From contig NZ_CP011526.1 in assembly GCF_001027105.1 (NCBI RefSeq), positions 1,550,001 through 1,614,000 of the forward strand: a stretch of DNA of 64,000 nt. Reading direction: 5' to 3'. Made by a program: the position numbers and the translations under genes. This stretch comes from Staphylococcus aureus (GTDB lineage Bacteria > Bacillota > Bacilli > Staphylococcales > Staphylococcaceae). Each line of letters opens with the position of its first letter. The stretch's first letter is position 1. This document shows positions 19,277 to 29,602 of the stretch, piece by piece. The notes beneath the pieces were generated by a model. It was not told the DNA's origin and searched no databases. It worked only from the letters and a program-made list of their open reading frames with translations.

Positions 19277-19495
19277 ATGCGTAATATAATATTTTATCTT
19301 GTACTTATTATTGCTGCGATTGGATTAGTAATGAATCTAGATGCCTTTATTTTTTCAATCGTCAGAATGTTAATCAGCTTTGCTGTAATAGCTGGTATTA
19401 TTTATCTGATTTATTATTTCTTCATCTTAACTGAAGACCAACGCAAATATCGCAAAGCAATGCGTAAGTATAAAAGAAATCAAAGAAGAAAATAG
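19277..19495 (+). CDS. Small hypothetical membrane protein
   Basis: A 72-residue product starting at ATG 19277, with AGGAG 7-8 nt upstream, just after the lipoprotein stop. Two hydrophobic helices (about residues 4-21 and 25-46) are followed by a strongly basic tail rich in K and R, placing the C-terminus in the cytosol by the positive-inside rule. The longer frame from 19250 overlaps the lipoprotein gene and lacks a ribosome site. It is cotranscribed with the lipoprotein and shares its terminator. I do not recognise a family. Confidence 0.75.
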   Translation: MRNIIFYLVLIIAAIGLVMNLDAFIFSIVRMLISFAVIAGIIYLIYYFFILTEDQRKYRKAMRKYKRNQRRK

Positions 19496-19497
19496 AT

Positions 19498-19549
19498 AAA
19501 AAAACGGAAGCACTTGTAGGTAAAATAGTCTACGTGCTTCCATTTTTTA
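19498..19549. terminator. Bidirectional terminator
   Basis: GGAAGCAC (19506-19513) pairs with GTGCTTCC (19534-19541), flanked by A6 on the left and T6 on the right, with extra GTAG/CTAC pairing inside. It serves the lipoprotein pair and the convergent lipM. Confidence 0.9.
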
Positions 19550-19558
19550 TTCTAAAAA

Positions 19559-20389
19559 CTACTTTCTAAACATCCATTCATCTGAACGATATTTTTCAGT
19601 TAATTCTTCCACTTCTGCCAATTGAGCTTCTGTTAATTCAAGTGGCTTTAATTCTATATTTAAACCTTTCTTAAAACCTTTCTCGAAAGCTTCTTCCATT
19701 TGACTAATAGTAATGTGTTCATCTGAAATATCATTGATGGCAACTGCTTTTTCAACGAATGCCTCTTTCATTTTTAATTTTAATCTTTCATTTTTATAAA
19801 TAAACATATCAAACAGTTCATCAATATCAATATCTTGTAAAATCGAACCGTGTTGGAGGATTACGCCCTTTTGTCTCGTTTGAGCACTCCCAGCAATCTT
19901 ACGGCCTTCAACAACTAGCTCATACCAACTTGGTGCATCAAAACACACTGAACTTCGAGGTTGTTTTAATTTTTGACGCTCTTCAGGCGTTTTAGGTACC
20001 GCAAAATAAGTATCAAATCCTAAGTTTTTAAATCCTTCTAATAATCCTTGTGAAATCACTCTGTACGCTTCTGTAACTGTAGAAGGCATATTCGGATGCG
20101 ATTCAGGCACAATCACACTGTAAGTTAACTCTTTATCATGTAGCACCCCACGGCCACCAGTTTGACGCCTTACGAGACCAAAACCTTTCTCTTTAACCTT
20201 ATCAATATCAATTTCTTTTTGTAGCCTTTGGAAATACCCTATTGATAATGTTGCAGGATTCCATGTGTAAAAACGTATAACTGGATCAATTTCACCTCTA
20301 GAGACAAAATTTAATAACGCTTCATCCATTGCCATATTATAATATGGGTCTTTACTTCCTGTATTAATAAAATTCCAAGTTTCAGTCAT
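19559..20389 (-). CDS. lipM: Octanoyltransferase LipM
   Basis: Moves an octanoyl group from acyl carrier protein to GcvH, the first step of lipoate synthesis. The 276-residue protein has the biotin/lipoate protein ligase fold: [12 protein letters not shown] near 75-86, and the catalytic Cys in [12 protein letters not shown] near 150, followed by [12 protein letters not shown]. The start is ATG 20389 with AGGAG 9 nt upstream; TTG 20395 lies within the spacer. The lipoyl-dependent targets E2 (bkdB) and the glycine cleavage system flank it in this window. The Cys-loop separates it from LplA-type ligases. Confidence 0.88.
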   Translation of the reverse strand: MTETWNFINTGSKDPYYNMAMDEALLNFVSRGEIDPVIRFYTWNPATLSIGYFQRLQKEIDIDKVKEKGFGLVRRQTGGRGVLHDKELTYSVIVPESHPNMPSTVTEAYRVISQGLLEGFKNLGFDTYFAVPKTPEERQKLKQPRSSVCFDAPSWYELVVEGRKIAGSAQTRQKGVILQHGSILQDIDIDELFDMFIYKNERLKLKMKEAFVEKAVAINDISDEHITISQMEEAFEKGFKKGLNIELKPLELTEAQLAEVEELTEKYRSDEWMFRK

Positions 20390-20486
20390 ATTCAAGAACT
20401 CCTATCAGCAAAATGTATAATATTTGATTCGCTAATTAATCAATTTAACTAAATGAATAATAATTGCAATTCTTTAGTGAAATATT

Positions 20487-20515
20487 TTGATAATTTGACC
20501 TAACAGTCTTATAAT
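20487..20515 (+). promoter_or_regulatory. Sigma-A promoter of the rhodanese gene
   Basis: TTGATA (20487-20492) and TATAAT (20510-20515) are 17 bp apart, about 30 bp before the ribosome site of the gene at 20547. Confidence 0.75.
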
Positions 20516-20546
20516 TATATTATCGTTTAATTAGGGAGGATGCAAG

Positions 20547-20933
20547 ATGAGTGCTAGTTTGTACATCGCAATAATTTTAGTTATAGCAATTATTGCTTAT
20601 ATGATTGTTCAACAAATTCTTAACAAGCGAGCTGTTAAAGAATTAGATCAAAATGAATTCCATAATGGGATTAGAAAAGCTCAAGTCATCGATGTTAGAG
20701 AGAAAGTTGACTATGACTACGGTCACATTAATGGGTCTCGCAATATTCCTATGACAATGTTCAGGCAACGATTCCAAGGATTAAGAAAAGATCAACCGGT
20801 ATACTTATGTGATGCCAATGGGATTGCTAGCTATAGAGCCGCTCGTATTTTGAAAAAGAATGGATATACAGATATCTATATGTTAAAAGGCGGCTATAAA
20901 AAATGGACTGGAAAAATAAAGTCTAAAAAATAG
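20547..20933 (+). CDS. Membrane-anchored rhodanese-domain protein (YqhL-like)
   Basis: A 128-residue protein with one N-terminal transmembrane helix (about 4-24) and a single rhodanese domain: QVIDVREKVDYDYGHINGSRNIP, and the active-site loop YLCDANGIASYRAA with the candidate sulfur-carrying Cys near 90. It ends with the typical GGYKKWTGKI. Rhodaneses move sulfane sulfur; the substrate is unknown here. A GGGAGG site precedes the ATG. In Bacillus the equivalent yqhL also neighbours lipM and gcv genes. Confidence 0.85.
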   Translation: MSASLYIAIILVIAIIAYMIVQQILNKRAVKELDQNEFHNGIRKAQVIDVREKVDYDYGHINGSRNIPMTMFRQRFQGLRKDQPVYLCDANGIASYRAARILKKNGYTDIYMLKGGYKKWTGKIKSKK

Positions 20934-20961
20934 TTTTTGTAAATTTAATATACGATTTAAT

Positions 20962-21014
20962 AAAATCTGAGTGTTAATTGATCATCAATAACAATACTCA
21001 GATTTTAATTTTTT
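20962..21014 (+). terminator. Intrinsic terminator after the rhodanese gene
   Basis: AAAATCTGAGT (from 20962) pairs with ACTCAGATTTT (to 21006), with a TGAT/ATCA inner palindrome and a T-rich tail. Confidence 0.85.
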
Positions 21015-21130
21015 AACAAAGTCTGTTACTATATTTCTCTAGCTTCACTGATCATTAAACTTAGTTTCAGCATAATAAAGAAAGTTCAGCTCATTTTCAA
21101 TACGATTCAATTACCGCAATCTAAAAAATG
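21015..21130. other. Gap between the rhodanese and gcvPB terminators
   Basis: Between the two convergent genes, 364 bp in all, the two hairpins at 20962-21014 and 21131-21218 account for the structure. The interval here shows no ribosome-site-led frame and no clear promoter. Confidence 0.4.
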
Positions 21131-21218
21131 AAAAGACAATTTCTATGAAAGAATAATACCAAACCCTAAGAGTTATTACTTCGGTTTAGTTTTCTTGTTT
21201 AAATAGAAATTGTCTTTT
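21131..21218. terminator. Long inverted repeat, probable terminator of the gcv operon
   Basis: A perfect 16-bp inverted repeat, AAAAGACAATTTCTAT (21131-21146) and its complement (21203-21218), encloses 56 nt that can fold further (ACCAAACC against GGTTTAGT). On the minus strand it is followed by a U-rich tail about 80 bp after gcvPB. The large structured loop is unusual for a plain terminator; a small RNA is an alternative. Confidence 0.55.
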
Positions 21219-21297
21219 TCAATTGATTTTGAAACCATTATCCTTAAATCTTCATACAAAGTTAGAATAATAATTCTCGGAATATGTGTTTAATACT

Positions 21298-22770
21298 TTA
21301 TTTTTCCTGTTTAAGATTTTCAAACTTTAATATTGGTTTACGAGCAGCTGTAGCTTCGTCTAATCGATCAATCACAGTTGTATGTGGTGCTTCTAGCACT
21401 TTATCAGGATCATTTTTAGCTTCTTCAGCAATACTAATTAATGTATCGATAAAATAATCAAGTGTTTCTTTAGACTCTGTCTCAGTCGGTTCAATCATCA
21501 TACCTTCTTCAACATTTAATGGGAAGTATATTGTTGGTGGATGTACACCGAAATCTAATAATCGCTTAGCCATGTCTAAAGTACGTACACCAAATTCTTT
21601 TTGACGCACACCACTTAACACAAACTCGTGTTTACAATATTGTTTATAAGGTATTTCAAAGTGTTTAGATAAACGTGCTTTAATATAATTCGCATTAAGA
21701 ACCGCTGCTTCAGAAACCTCTTTAAGTCCAGTTGCTCCCATAGTTCGAATATACGTATAAGCTCTTAAGTAAATACCAAAGTTACCATAAAATGGTTTTA
21801 CACGTCCGATAGAATTTTTAATGTCATTATCATATTTAAATTTGTCGCCATCTTTAATAACCATTGGCTTTGGTAAGTAACTTGCTAGTTCTTTTACTAC
21901 ACCGACTGGACCTGAACCAGGACCGCCACCACCATGTGGACCAGTAAATGTTTTATGCAAGTTTAAATGAACAGCATCAAATCCCATATCTCCTGGGCGA
22001 ACTTTGTCCATAATAGCGTTTAAATTCGCACCATCATAATATAATAGACCACCAGCATTATGGACGATTTCACGGATTTCCATAATATTTTTTTCGAAAA
22101 TACCTAAAGTGTTTGGATTAGTTAACATAATAGCTGCTGTATTTTCATTTACAACACGTTTCAAGTCATCAATATCAACTTCGCCACGTTCGTTTGATTT
22201 TACAGTAACTGATTTAAATCCTGCAAATGAAGCTGAGGCTGGATTCGTACCATGCGCAGAATCTGGCACAATGACTTCATCACGATGACCTTCACCATTA
22301 TTCTCATGGTAAGCTTTAAATATCATCAATGCAGTCCATTCACCATGTGCGCCAGCAGCTGGTTGTAATGTCACCTCATCCATACCAGTAATTTCTTTTA
22401 ATTCTTCTTGCAAACTATAAATAATTTCTAATGAACCTTGAACTTGATCTTCATCTTGTAATGGATGTGATTCACTAAATCCTGGTATTCTAGCAACCTT
22501 TTCATTAATTTTAGGGTTATACTTCATCGTACATGAACCCAATGGATAAAATCCGTTGTCTACACCGAAATTTTTATTTGAAAGTTCAGTATAATGACGT
22601 ACTAAGTCTAGTTCAGCAACTTCAGGAAACTCCGCTTTGTTTTTACGAATAAATTTATCATCTAACAATGACTCAACAGAATTTGTTTTAATATCACTTT
22701 TTGGTAATGAATATGCATATCTGCCTTCACGAGATCTTTCAAAAATTAATGGACTTGATTTACTAGTCAT
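21298..22770 (-). CDS. gcvPB: Glycine dehydrogenase (decarboxylating) subunit 2
   Basis: The 490-residue subunit of the P-protein carries the pyridoxal phosphate. The Schiff-base lysine lies in [19 protein letters not shown] near 272, preceded by YYDGANLNA and [10 protein letters not shown] motifs. Together with GcvPA it decarboxylates glycine and passes the aminomethyl group to the lipoyl arm of GcvH. The start at 22770 overlaps the end of gcvPA by 8 bp. It is last in the riboswitch-controlled gcvT-PA-PB operon. GcvH is not encoded here. Confidence 0.96.
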   Translation of the reverse strand: MTSKSSPLIFERSREGRYAYSLPKSDIKTNSVESLLDDKFIRKNKAEFPEVAELDLVRHYTELSNKNFGVDNGFYPLGSCTMKYNPKINEKVARIPGFSESHPLQDEDQVQGSLEIIYSLQEELKEITGMDEVTLQPAAGAHGEWTALMIFKAYHENNGEGHRDEVIVPDSAHGTNPASASFAGFKSVTVKSNERGEVDIDDLKRVVNENTAAIMLTNPNTLGIFEKNIMEIREIVHNAGGLLYYDGANLNAIMDKVRPGDMGFDAVHLNLHKTFTGPHGGGGPGSGPVGVVKELASYLPKPMVIKDGDKFKYDNDIKNSIGRVKPFYGNFGIYLRAYTYIRTMGATGLKEVSEAAVLNANYIKARLSKHFEIPYKQYCKHEFVLSGVRQKEFGVRTLDMAKRLLDFGVHPPTIYFPLNVEEGMMIEPTETESKETLDYFIDTLISIAEEAKNDPDKVLEAPHTTVIDRLDEATAARKPILKFENLKQEK

Positions 22771-24109
22771 TTAACTCACCAGCCTTTTCTACAAATGTAT
22801 CGATTTCATCTTTTGTTCTTAATTCAGTTACAGCTATTAACATGTGATTTTTAAAGTCGTCTGAAACAACACCTAAATCAAAACCACCGATAATATTGTA
22901 CTTCACTAATTCCTCGTTAACTTGTTGAATTGGTTTGTCAAATTTGACTACAAACTCATTGAAAGATGTACCATCTAATACTTCAAAACCTTTTTTAATA
23001 AATTGTTGTTTAGCATAGTTAGCATGTTCTATATTTTGAACTGCAATATCATAGATACCTTGTTTACCAAGTGCTGACATTGCAATTGATGACGCTAAAG
23101 CATTTAATGCTTGGTTAGAACAAATATTAGATGTCGCTTTATCGCGTCGAATATGTTGTTCACGTGCTTGTAATGTTAATACAAAGCCACGATTACCTTC
23201 ATCATCTTGTGTTTGACCGACTAATCTACCTGGCACTTTACGCATTAACTTTTTCGTCGTTGCAAAATATCCACAATGTGGCCCACCGAATTGAGCAGGA
23301 ATTCCGAATGGCTGAGTATCACCTACAACAATATCTGCACCAAATGAACCTGGAGGTGTAAGTAATCCCAATGCTAATGGATTTGCATATACGATAAATA
23401 ATGCTTTTTTATCTTCAATAAAGCTATGAATCTTTTCAAGATCTTCAATTGAACCGTAAAAGTTTGGATATTGTACTGCAACAGCTGCTGTTTCATCATC
23501 CACTGCTGCTTCTAATTTTTTCAAATCTGTAACAGTGCCATCTAAATCGATTTCCACTACTTCGAATTCCTTACGCGTCTTAGCATAAGTATGAAGTACT
23601 TGTAATGCTTGATAATGTAAACCTTTTGAGACTACAATTTTATTTTTCTTTGTTTGACTAAATGCTAAGATACATGCTTCAGCAAAGCTAGTCATCCCAT
23701 CATACATAGAAGAATTTGCTACATCCATATCTGTTAATTCACAAATTAAAGTTTGGAACTCAAAAATGGCTTGTAATTCACCTTGAGAAATTTCCGGTTG
23801 ATATGGCGTATATGCTGTGTAAAATTCTGATCTTGAAATCATAGCATCCACAACTGATGGCGCGTAATGATCATAAACACCAGCACCCAAAAATGATGTA
23901 TGCGTTTCTTTAGTGATATTCTTGCTTGCAATGCGATTTAATCTTCTAAGTAACGTTGTTTCCGCTTCGCCTTCAGCAATATTTAAATCTCTATTTAATA
24001 AAATGTCACTTGGTACATCACCGAATAATTCTCCTATAGATTTTGCACCAATTGTTTGTAACATTTCTTGCTTGTCTTTTTCAGTTAAAGGTATATAACG
24101 ATGACTCAC
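22763..24109 (-). CDS. gcvPA: Glycine dehydrogenase (decarboxylating) subunit 1
   Basis: The 448-residue partner subunit, homologous to the PLP-binding half but acting as the companion chain. Typical segments are [17 protein letters not shown] near 75, [13 protein letters not shown], and [21 protein letters not shown] near 265. The start is GTG 24109, with an AAAGGGG site 8 nt upstream; a GTG three codons earlier lies inside that site. It is 19 bp after gcvT. Confidence 0.95.
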   Translation of the reverse strand: MSHRYIPLTEKDKQEMLQTIGAKSIGELFGDVPSDILLNRDLNIAEGEAETTLLRRLNRIASKNITKETHTSFLGAGVYDHYAPSVVDAMISRSEFYTAYTPYQPEISQGELQAIFEFQTLICELTDMDVANSSMYDGMTSFAEACILAFSQTKKNKIVVSKGLHYQALQVLHTYAKTRKEFEVVEIDLDGTVTDLKKLEAAVDDETAAVAVQYPNFYGSIEDLEKIHSFIEDKKALFIVYANPLALGLLTPPGSFGADIVVGDTQPFGIPAQFGGPHCGYFATTKKLMRKVPGRLVGQTQDDEGNRGFVLTLQAREQHIRRDKATSNICSNQALNALASSIAMSALGKQGIYDIAVQNIEHANYAKQQFIKKGFEVLDGTSFNEFVVKFDKPIQQVNEELVKYNIIGGFDLGVVSDDFKNHMLIAVTELRTKDEIDTFVEKAGELND

Positions 24110-24128
24110 AATGCACACCCCTTTTTAA

Positions 24129-25232
<1,104 letters not shown>

Positions 25233-25242
25233 TTAAAATTAT

Positions 25243-25272
25243 AAAAACAGGATAGCAATCGCTACCCTGTTT
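25243..25272 (-). terminator. Terminator of the glycine riboswitch expression platform
   Basis: On the minus strand ACAGGGTAGC and GCTATCCTGT form a 10-bp stem (one G-U) with a 4-nt loop, followed by UUUUUAUAAUUUUAA. It sits between aptamer and gcvT, the position of a transcriptional on/off switch. Confidence 0.85.
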
Positions 25273-25378
25273 ATAAATCACCAATTCAGGAACGCGTTAC
25301 AGTATTATCCTTTTGCCTGAGAGTTTCGTAATAAATTACTTGCACCTTCGGCGATAGAGTCTTAACGCTCTATTCTCT
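25273..25378 (-). promoter_or_regulatory. Glycine riboswitch aptamer (gcvT leader)
   Basis: The glycine aptamer core is read on the minus strand: GCCGAAGGTGCAAG (near 25340-25352) and CTCTCAGGCAAAAGG (25308-25322), framed by the ATAGAG/CTCTAT hairpin. Glycine binding is expected to prevent the downstream terminator and turn on gcvT-PA-PB. Only one aptamer core is visible; the 3' flank may form a ghost aptamer. The element begins at the aroK stop codon, so its promoter lies inside aroK or transcription reads through from it. Confidence 0.93.
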
Positions 25379-25903
25379 CTAATACTGATCACTCGCTTTT
25401 ATTAAATTTAGCAATTCATAATATATTTCTGAAATTGATAGCAAATGACTATCAAATTTCTTGAATGCGATTTCATTATATCTTAAATTCCGCGAGCAAT
25501 ACAAGTCATTTAACTGCTTGATTGTCTTATTATTTGCATTAGGTCGATGTGGGTCATCATTGATTCGACTATATATAATATCAATATTACAATCTAACCA
25601 AATAATGTTTTTTTGATTTTTCAAAAAATTAAATGCCTCTTCACTCTCAATAATACCACCACCAGTAGCAATTATATCTGCAGTGTTAATACATTCTTGC
25701 AAACATGTGAACTCTAAATTCCTGAAATATTGTTCACCATGTTTACAAAATATTTCTGGTATTGTTAACTTATACTTCTCTTCGATATATGAATCTATAT
25801 CAATAAATGATAAATTTTGCTCATCTGCAACGTATTTACCAATCGTAGATTTACCGGTACCCATGAAACCAATTAAAATTATTGGTGATTTATCATGATT
25901 CAT
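25379..25903 (-). CDS. aroK: Shikimate kinase
   Basis: Phosphorylates shikimate with ATP in aromatic amino acid synthesis. The 174-residue protein has the P-loop GFMGTGKST near 13, the shikimate-binding [10 protein letters not shown] and FRNLE segments, and TGGGII near 80. It is preceded by an AAGAAGGG site. Position between comG and gcv is as in other staphylococci. Its stop codon abuts the glycine riboswitch, so the 3' part of this gene probably holds the gcv promoter. Confidence 0.93.
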
Positions 25904-26135
25904 GCGTTTTCCCTTCTTTCAATAACAAAACAATCTTATAGTTATAGTCAGTTTCAATATTATATAATGTCTTTAATTTTAAACTATATTGACTGATATA
26001 AAAAGTGAAAATGGAAAAATAAATTGCTGTTAGCATCAATAAGAACGGCGTAACATATCCTTTTTCTTTATATAAATCAAAATTAATAAATTATTTCACA
26101 TCCTTTTTAATAGTACTCATTTAAATACTAGTAAG

Positions 26136-26633
26136 TTATACATAAATAGTTTTAGTCTGCACATTTGTACCGACTTTAACTGTTATCGTTATTTTAATAA
26201 TGGATTTATAGTAGATATTTGCAGTAAATGCTGTAACATTATTAATCATTGTTATATTTCCTCTGTCATTTACAACTTTAATAATTTTATTATTAATTAA
26301 TTTGTATTCGATCATTTCTTCACCTTTATGTAAAATGATACGGTGTTGCCTAATTTCAATATCGTTTCTATCTACTCCTTTAAAATCATCTAGAATATCT
26401 CTTGAGAAAAATTCGAAATCTACAGTTGTTAAATCCCTACTTTCAATTAGAAAAGTTTTACTAAGTCTAATTAAGTCTGGAACAATTAGTAAAGTTATAC
26501 TTATAACCATCATCGCTACTAACATTTCAATGAGCGAAAAAGCTTTGACATTAATACTGTATACATGTCTTTTGATAAGAAGTGGTATTTTTTGAAATAG
26601 CACAAATTTGTTGGTCACTTTGCTTAATATCAT
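26136..26633 (-). CDS. comGF: Competence pseudopilin-like protein ComGF
   Basis: Minor pseudopilin, 165 residues. A prepilin-type motif VKAFSLIEMLVAMM lies near 30, with the conserved Glu at +5 of the processed form and a hydrophobic helix behind it. The N-terminal leader before the motif is long (about 30 residues); translation could begin later, but no better site is seen. It overlaps comGE by 83 bp. It probably acts with the other ComG proteins in the DNA-uptake pseudopilus. Confidence 0.8.
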   Translation of the reverse strand: MILSKVTNKFVLFQKIPLLIKRHVYSINVKAFSLIEMLVAMMVISITLLIVPDLIRLSKTFLIESRDLTTVDFEFFSRDILDDFKGVDRNDIEIRQHRIILHKGEEMIEYKLINNKIIKVVNDRGNITMINNVTAFTANIYYKSIIKITITVKVGTNVQTKTIYV

Positions 26634-26850
26634 ACTTCCCTATAGTTACCCCCTTCTTAAGTTCTTCTTTATTAATTTTAGATACAGTCGTCAAAATTAC
26701 TTTAGAAGCATCAATTGTTTGTAGTTTATGGTTTATACTCGCTTGCATTTGATTCATCATTGGTATCAATAGTAATGTAATCAATCCAATTAGCAAAAAT
26801 CCAGCCATACTATCTATTAAGAATGAACCTTTACACTTATAGCTTTTCAT
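26551..26850 (-). CDS. comGE: Competence pseudopilin-like protein ComGE
   Basis: A 99-residue minor pseudopilin candidate with a short basic N-terminus (MKSYKCKGSF) and one hydrophobic helix near 12-32. The canonical FTLIE box is degenerate (SFLIDSMAGF), which is usual for ComGE. The start is ATG 26850 with an AAAGGAAG site; the TTG at 26871 lies in front of that site. It overlaps comGD by 14 bp. Confidence 0.75.
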   Translation of the reverse strand: MKSYKCKGSFLIDSMAGFLLIGLITLLLIPMMNQMQASINHKLQTIDASKVILTTVSKINKEELKKGVTIGKYDIKQSDQQICAISKNTTSYQKTCIQY

Positions 26851-27283
26851 AACGAATTCTTCCTTTTTCAATATGGAATATTATTCTATAAATTGAATTG
26901 TTATTGTAAATTGTTATGCTACCAAATTTATTGATATTCCCTTTTTTATCAAAGGCAATAATATCAACTTTTGCAACATTAATTATTTTGCCTACTTTTA
27001 ATTTTAGAAATCGTATTTTATTATTCTCTATTACTTTAATAGTGTCACTGTTTTCATAAAATCTAACATTGATATATCCTTGATTTGCTATAGCTTGCGA
27101 CTTAATATAATTCAATTCAGTAATAAAAGAAATGATATTTGCCTCATCATCTATTACTCTAAGATTGCTTAATCCTTTAGATGTCATTGTCAAAAGTAGA
27201 AATATACTGATTAACATCATTACCACAAGCATCTCAATCATAGTAAATGCTGACTGCTTTCTAATTTGCAACTGCTTCTCCAT
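26837..27283 (-). CDS. comGD: Competence pseudopilin ComGD
   Basis: A 148-residue pseudopilin with the prepilin peptidase site QSAFTMIEMLVVMM near 10-24, cleaved by ComC between Ala and Phe. It overlaps comGC by 23 bp, so translation is coupled. The C-terminal part is beta-rich, as expected of a GspH/FimT-like head. Confidence 0.87.
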   Translation of the reverse strand: MEKQLQIRKQSAFTMIEMLVVMMLISIFLLLTMTSKGLSNLRVIDDEANIISFITELNYIKSQAIANQGYINVRFYENSDTIKVIENNKIRFLKLKVGKIINVAKVDIIAFDKKGNINKFGSITIYNNNSIYRIIFHIEKGRIRYEKL

Positions 27284-27572
27284 TACTAATTGTGATTGTC
27301 TCTCCTGATTTACATGTCTTTTGTGCTTCTTTTATAAAACCATCTGCAATTAAGTCTTCAATAGACGATGGATTTCTATTATGTTTCAATGCATACGCTT
27401 CAATTTGACTATTAACCATTTTTACCTGTGCATTACAACCTGTTGATTGTATGTGAGCAGTTTGTTTAGCAATATTTGGAATGATTAAAATTAATAATAA
27501 ACTGATGATTAATAACACTAATAGCATCTCTATCAATGTAAACGCTTGAGTTTTCTTAAGAAATTTAAACAT
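27261..27572 (-). CDS. comGC: Major competence pseudopilin ComGC
   Basis: The main subunit of the competence pseudopilus, 103 residues. The processing site is KTQAFTLIEMLLVLLII near 7-24. Two cysteines (near 50 and 90) flank the head, matching the intramolecular disulfide known for ComGC. A GGAGG site precedes the ATG. It follows comGB by 13 bp. Confidence 0.93.
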   Translation of the reverse strand: MFKFLKKTQAFTLIEMLLVLLIISLLLILIIPNIAKQTAHIQSTGCNAQVKMVNSQIEAYALKHNRNPSSIEDLIADGFIKEAQKTCKSGETITISNGEAVAN

Positions 27573-27585
27573 ATATTAACCTCCA

Positions 27586-28656
27586 TTATTTTATACTTTG
27601 CATCATTTGAAACATTGGTAACATAATTACTAAATAAATTGCGACAATAAATAAACCTAAAATCAAAAATAAAATAGGCTGTAAAAACTGAGTCTGTTTT
27701 ATCGCTTTATCTTCTATTTGTTTTACTAATATTTGCGAATATAACTTTAGTTCTACTTCTAGCTTCCCTCTCTTTTCACCTTGTAGCACAAACTTAATTA
27801 ATTGAGGCTTAAAGCATTTTAGTTTTTCTAAAATTTGAGGCAAACCATATCCCATTTCTGAATAAGTTAATAAGTATTTACCTAGAAACTGTCTAAATGG
27901 ATCACTACTATGGTTAATATAAACGTCTACTATTGATTGAAGTGTAATACCATTTTTATAAAACAACACTAATTCATTAGTTACAAAATAAGTTTTAAAT
28001 AATTGGAAATAGCCTGATATTAGCGGTAGTTTCATCACAAAGTTTATCTTATTGAGCATATTTAAATTGTTATAAATTAATTTCATAATAATAGCCAACA
28101 TAGATACTATTATGAGCATTACTACAATTATAGTAGGTAAGCTGGTAATGAAAAAAGACAATGTTTTTTGAAAAGAAGATAGTTGAATATTCATAGAAGT
28201 ATATAATTGTTGAAACTGTGGAATTACTGTGAGGTTTAATATAATAATCATAGCAATAAAGATAGAAACTAGTATTAAGGGGTATTGCAGTGTCTTTAAC
28301 AATCGTTGTTCTGACTTTCTATTCACTTTCATATAATTTACGGTTTCTTCTAGAACGTCTATAATATTGCCAAATCTTTCTGCCAAATATACTTGCATGA
28401 CGATAGTATCGCTATAACCTATCAGTGATAATATTTGATTGCATGGTGCACCATTTGAAATTTCACTTAGAATGGTGGTACCTAATTGCTTATTTTTATA
28501 TGTCATTTGAAGATTTAAAAATTAAAAACTTTGATACAGAGTGAAACCATATTTCAACAAATTACATAAATTTGAAAGTAAGTCGATTTGTTGGGCCTTA
28601 CTTAATTGTCGCTTCTTAGAATGTAGTTTAAATGTATTTATGCATTGTAGTTTCAC
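27586..28656 (-). pseudogene. comGB: comGB with premature stop (competence inner-membrane platform protein)
   Basis: ComGB is the polytopic inner-membrane platform of the competence pseudopilus. A full frame of 356 codons runs from GTG 28656 (AGGTG 6 nt upstream, inside the comGA end, overlapping it by 29 bp) to 27586, but codon 45 is TAA (28522-28524). The residues on both sides are in frame and fit the family (NLLKYGFTLYQSF before, FLNLQMTYKNKQL after), so a single substitution, for example CAA or AAA to TAA, explains it. The remaining open part starts at ATG 28506 (306 codons) with no ribosome site and contains the T2SSF domain and three membrane helices. Unless reinitiation or suppression occurs, this copy is broken. 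Confidence 0.85.
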
Positions 28657-29602
28657 AAATGACACCTGCTTTTGTCATATCATCAAGTTTATCTTCTAAG
28701 TTCTTAAATGATGATGGTAATGAATGATTATGGGAAAAGAAATATCGGAGTTGTTGCTGAGATAGAATTTCACATACTAATTGTCGCTGTTGCTTAATAG
28801 TAGTTACAAGTCGTTGGTTTATAATTAAGTTAGTTGCCTGTATCAATTCTTGTACAGAAATGCCCATTTCTAATAGCCTTAAAATAGCACCTTTACAATC
28901 AGTTGCATGCAATGTAGTCAGAACAAGGTGACCACTTAAACTAGCCTGTATAACACACTTGGCAACATCTTTATCTCTGATTTCACCTATTAAAATAACA
29001 TCAGGATCACATCTTAAAATAGCTTTAAACGAATTTACATAGTTTATGCCAGCTTTATCATTCACATTAATTTGGACGATACCAGGAATTTGCATCTCTA
29101 CAGGATCCTCTATAGAAATTACATTTAAATTCAAGGCTTTATTCGCGTATGAGACCATTTGATACATTAATGTACTCTTTCCTGAACCAGTTGGTCCACT
29201 AAACAATAGTAATCCTTGTTTCTTATTCATGAGGTGTTTAAAATCATTGAATTTATAAGTTGATTTCTGTGGTTGAAAAAATTGAGGTACAATTCTGATA
29301 ACACAACTTTCTTGGCCAAGTGACAATGGTAAAGTTGATATTCTCAAAAAATATATTTTATTGAAAAGGTAACTATATCGACCGCTCTGTGCGACTTGCT
29401 GTGTAGAAACATCAAGCCCAGCTTGAAACTTCATATAAACTAATAACTTTTGATAAATGCTATTCCCAATTTGTTCATACTGCTCCAAGTTATCATTAAT
29501 TCTAAATTTAATACTTACTTCATTTTTAACTGGAATAAAATGTACATCACTCGCTTTCATTTCTATCGCTTTATTAATTATTTCTTGAAATAGAATCTTC
29601 AA
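28628..29602 (-). CDS. comGA: Competence pseudopilus assembly ATPase ComGA
   Basis: A 324-residue secretion ATPase of the PilT/GspE family that powers pseudopilus assembly. The Walker A GPTGSGKST lies near 135, the Asp box ISIEDPVEMQI near 163, Walker B ILIGEIRDKD near 198 and the His box LVLTTLHATD near 220. The start is TTG 29602, with GGAGGTG 5 nt upstream. Both lie in the 3' arm and U-tract of a terminator hairpin (29603-29642), so reads coming from the upstream operon should terminate or hide the ribosome site. No zinc-binding Cys pair is needed in this branch. Confidence 0.93.
   Translation of the reverse strand: MKILFQEIINKAIEMKASDVHFIPVKNEVSIKFRINDNLEQYEQIGNSIYQKLLVYMKFQAGLDVSTQQVAQSGRYSYLFNKIYFLRISTLPLSLGQESCVIRIVPQFFQPQKSTYKFNDFKHLMNKKQGLLLFSGPTGSGKSTLMYQMVSYANKALNLNVISIEDPVEMQIPGIVQINVNDKAGINYVNSFKAILRCDPDVILIGEIRDKDVAKCVIQASLSGHLVLTTLHATDCKGAILRLLEMGISVQELIQATNLIINQRLVTTIKQQRQLVCEILSQQQLRYFFSHNHSLPSSFKNLEDKLDDMTKAGVICETTMHKYI

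Noticed and set aside
28589..28602. STAR-like repeat unit (TTTGTTGGGCC) near comGB
   Set aside because: Only one partial copy, lying inside the comGB/comGA coding overlap region; staphylococcal STAR elements come in tandem in intergenic DNA.
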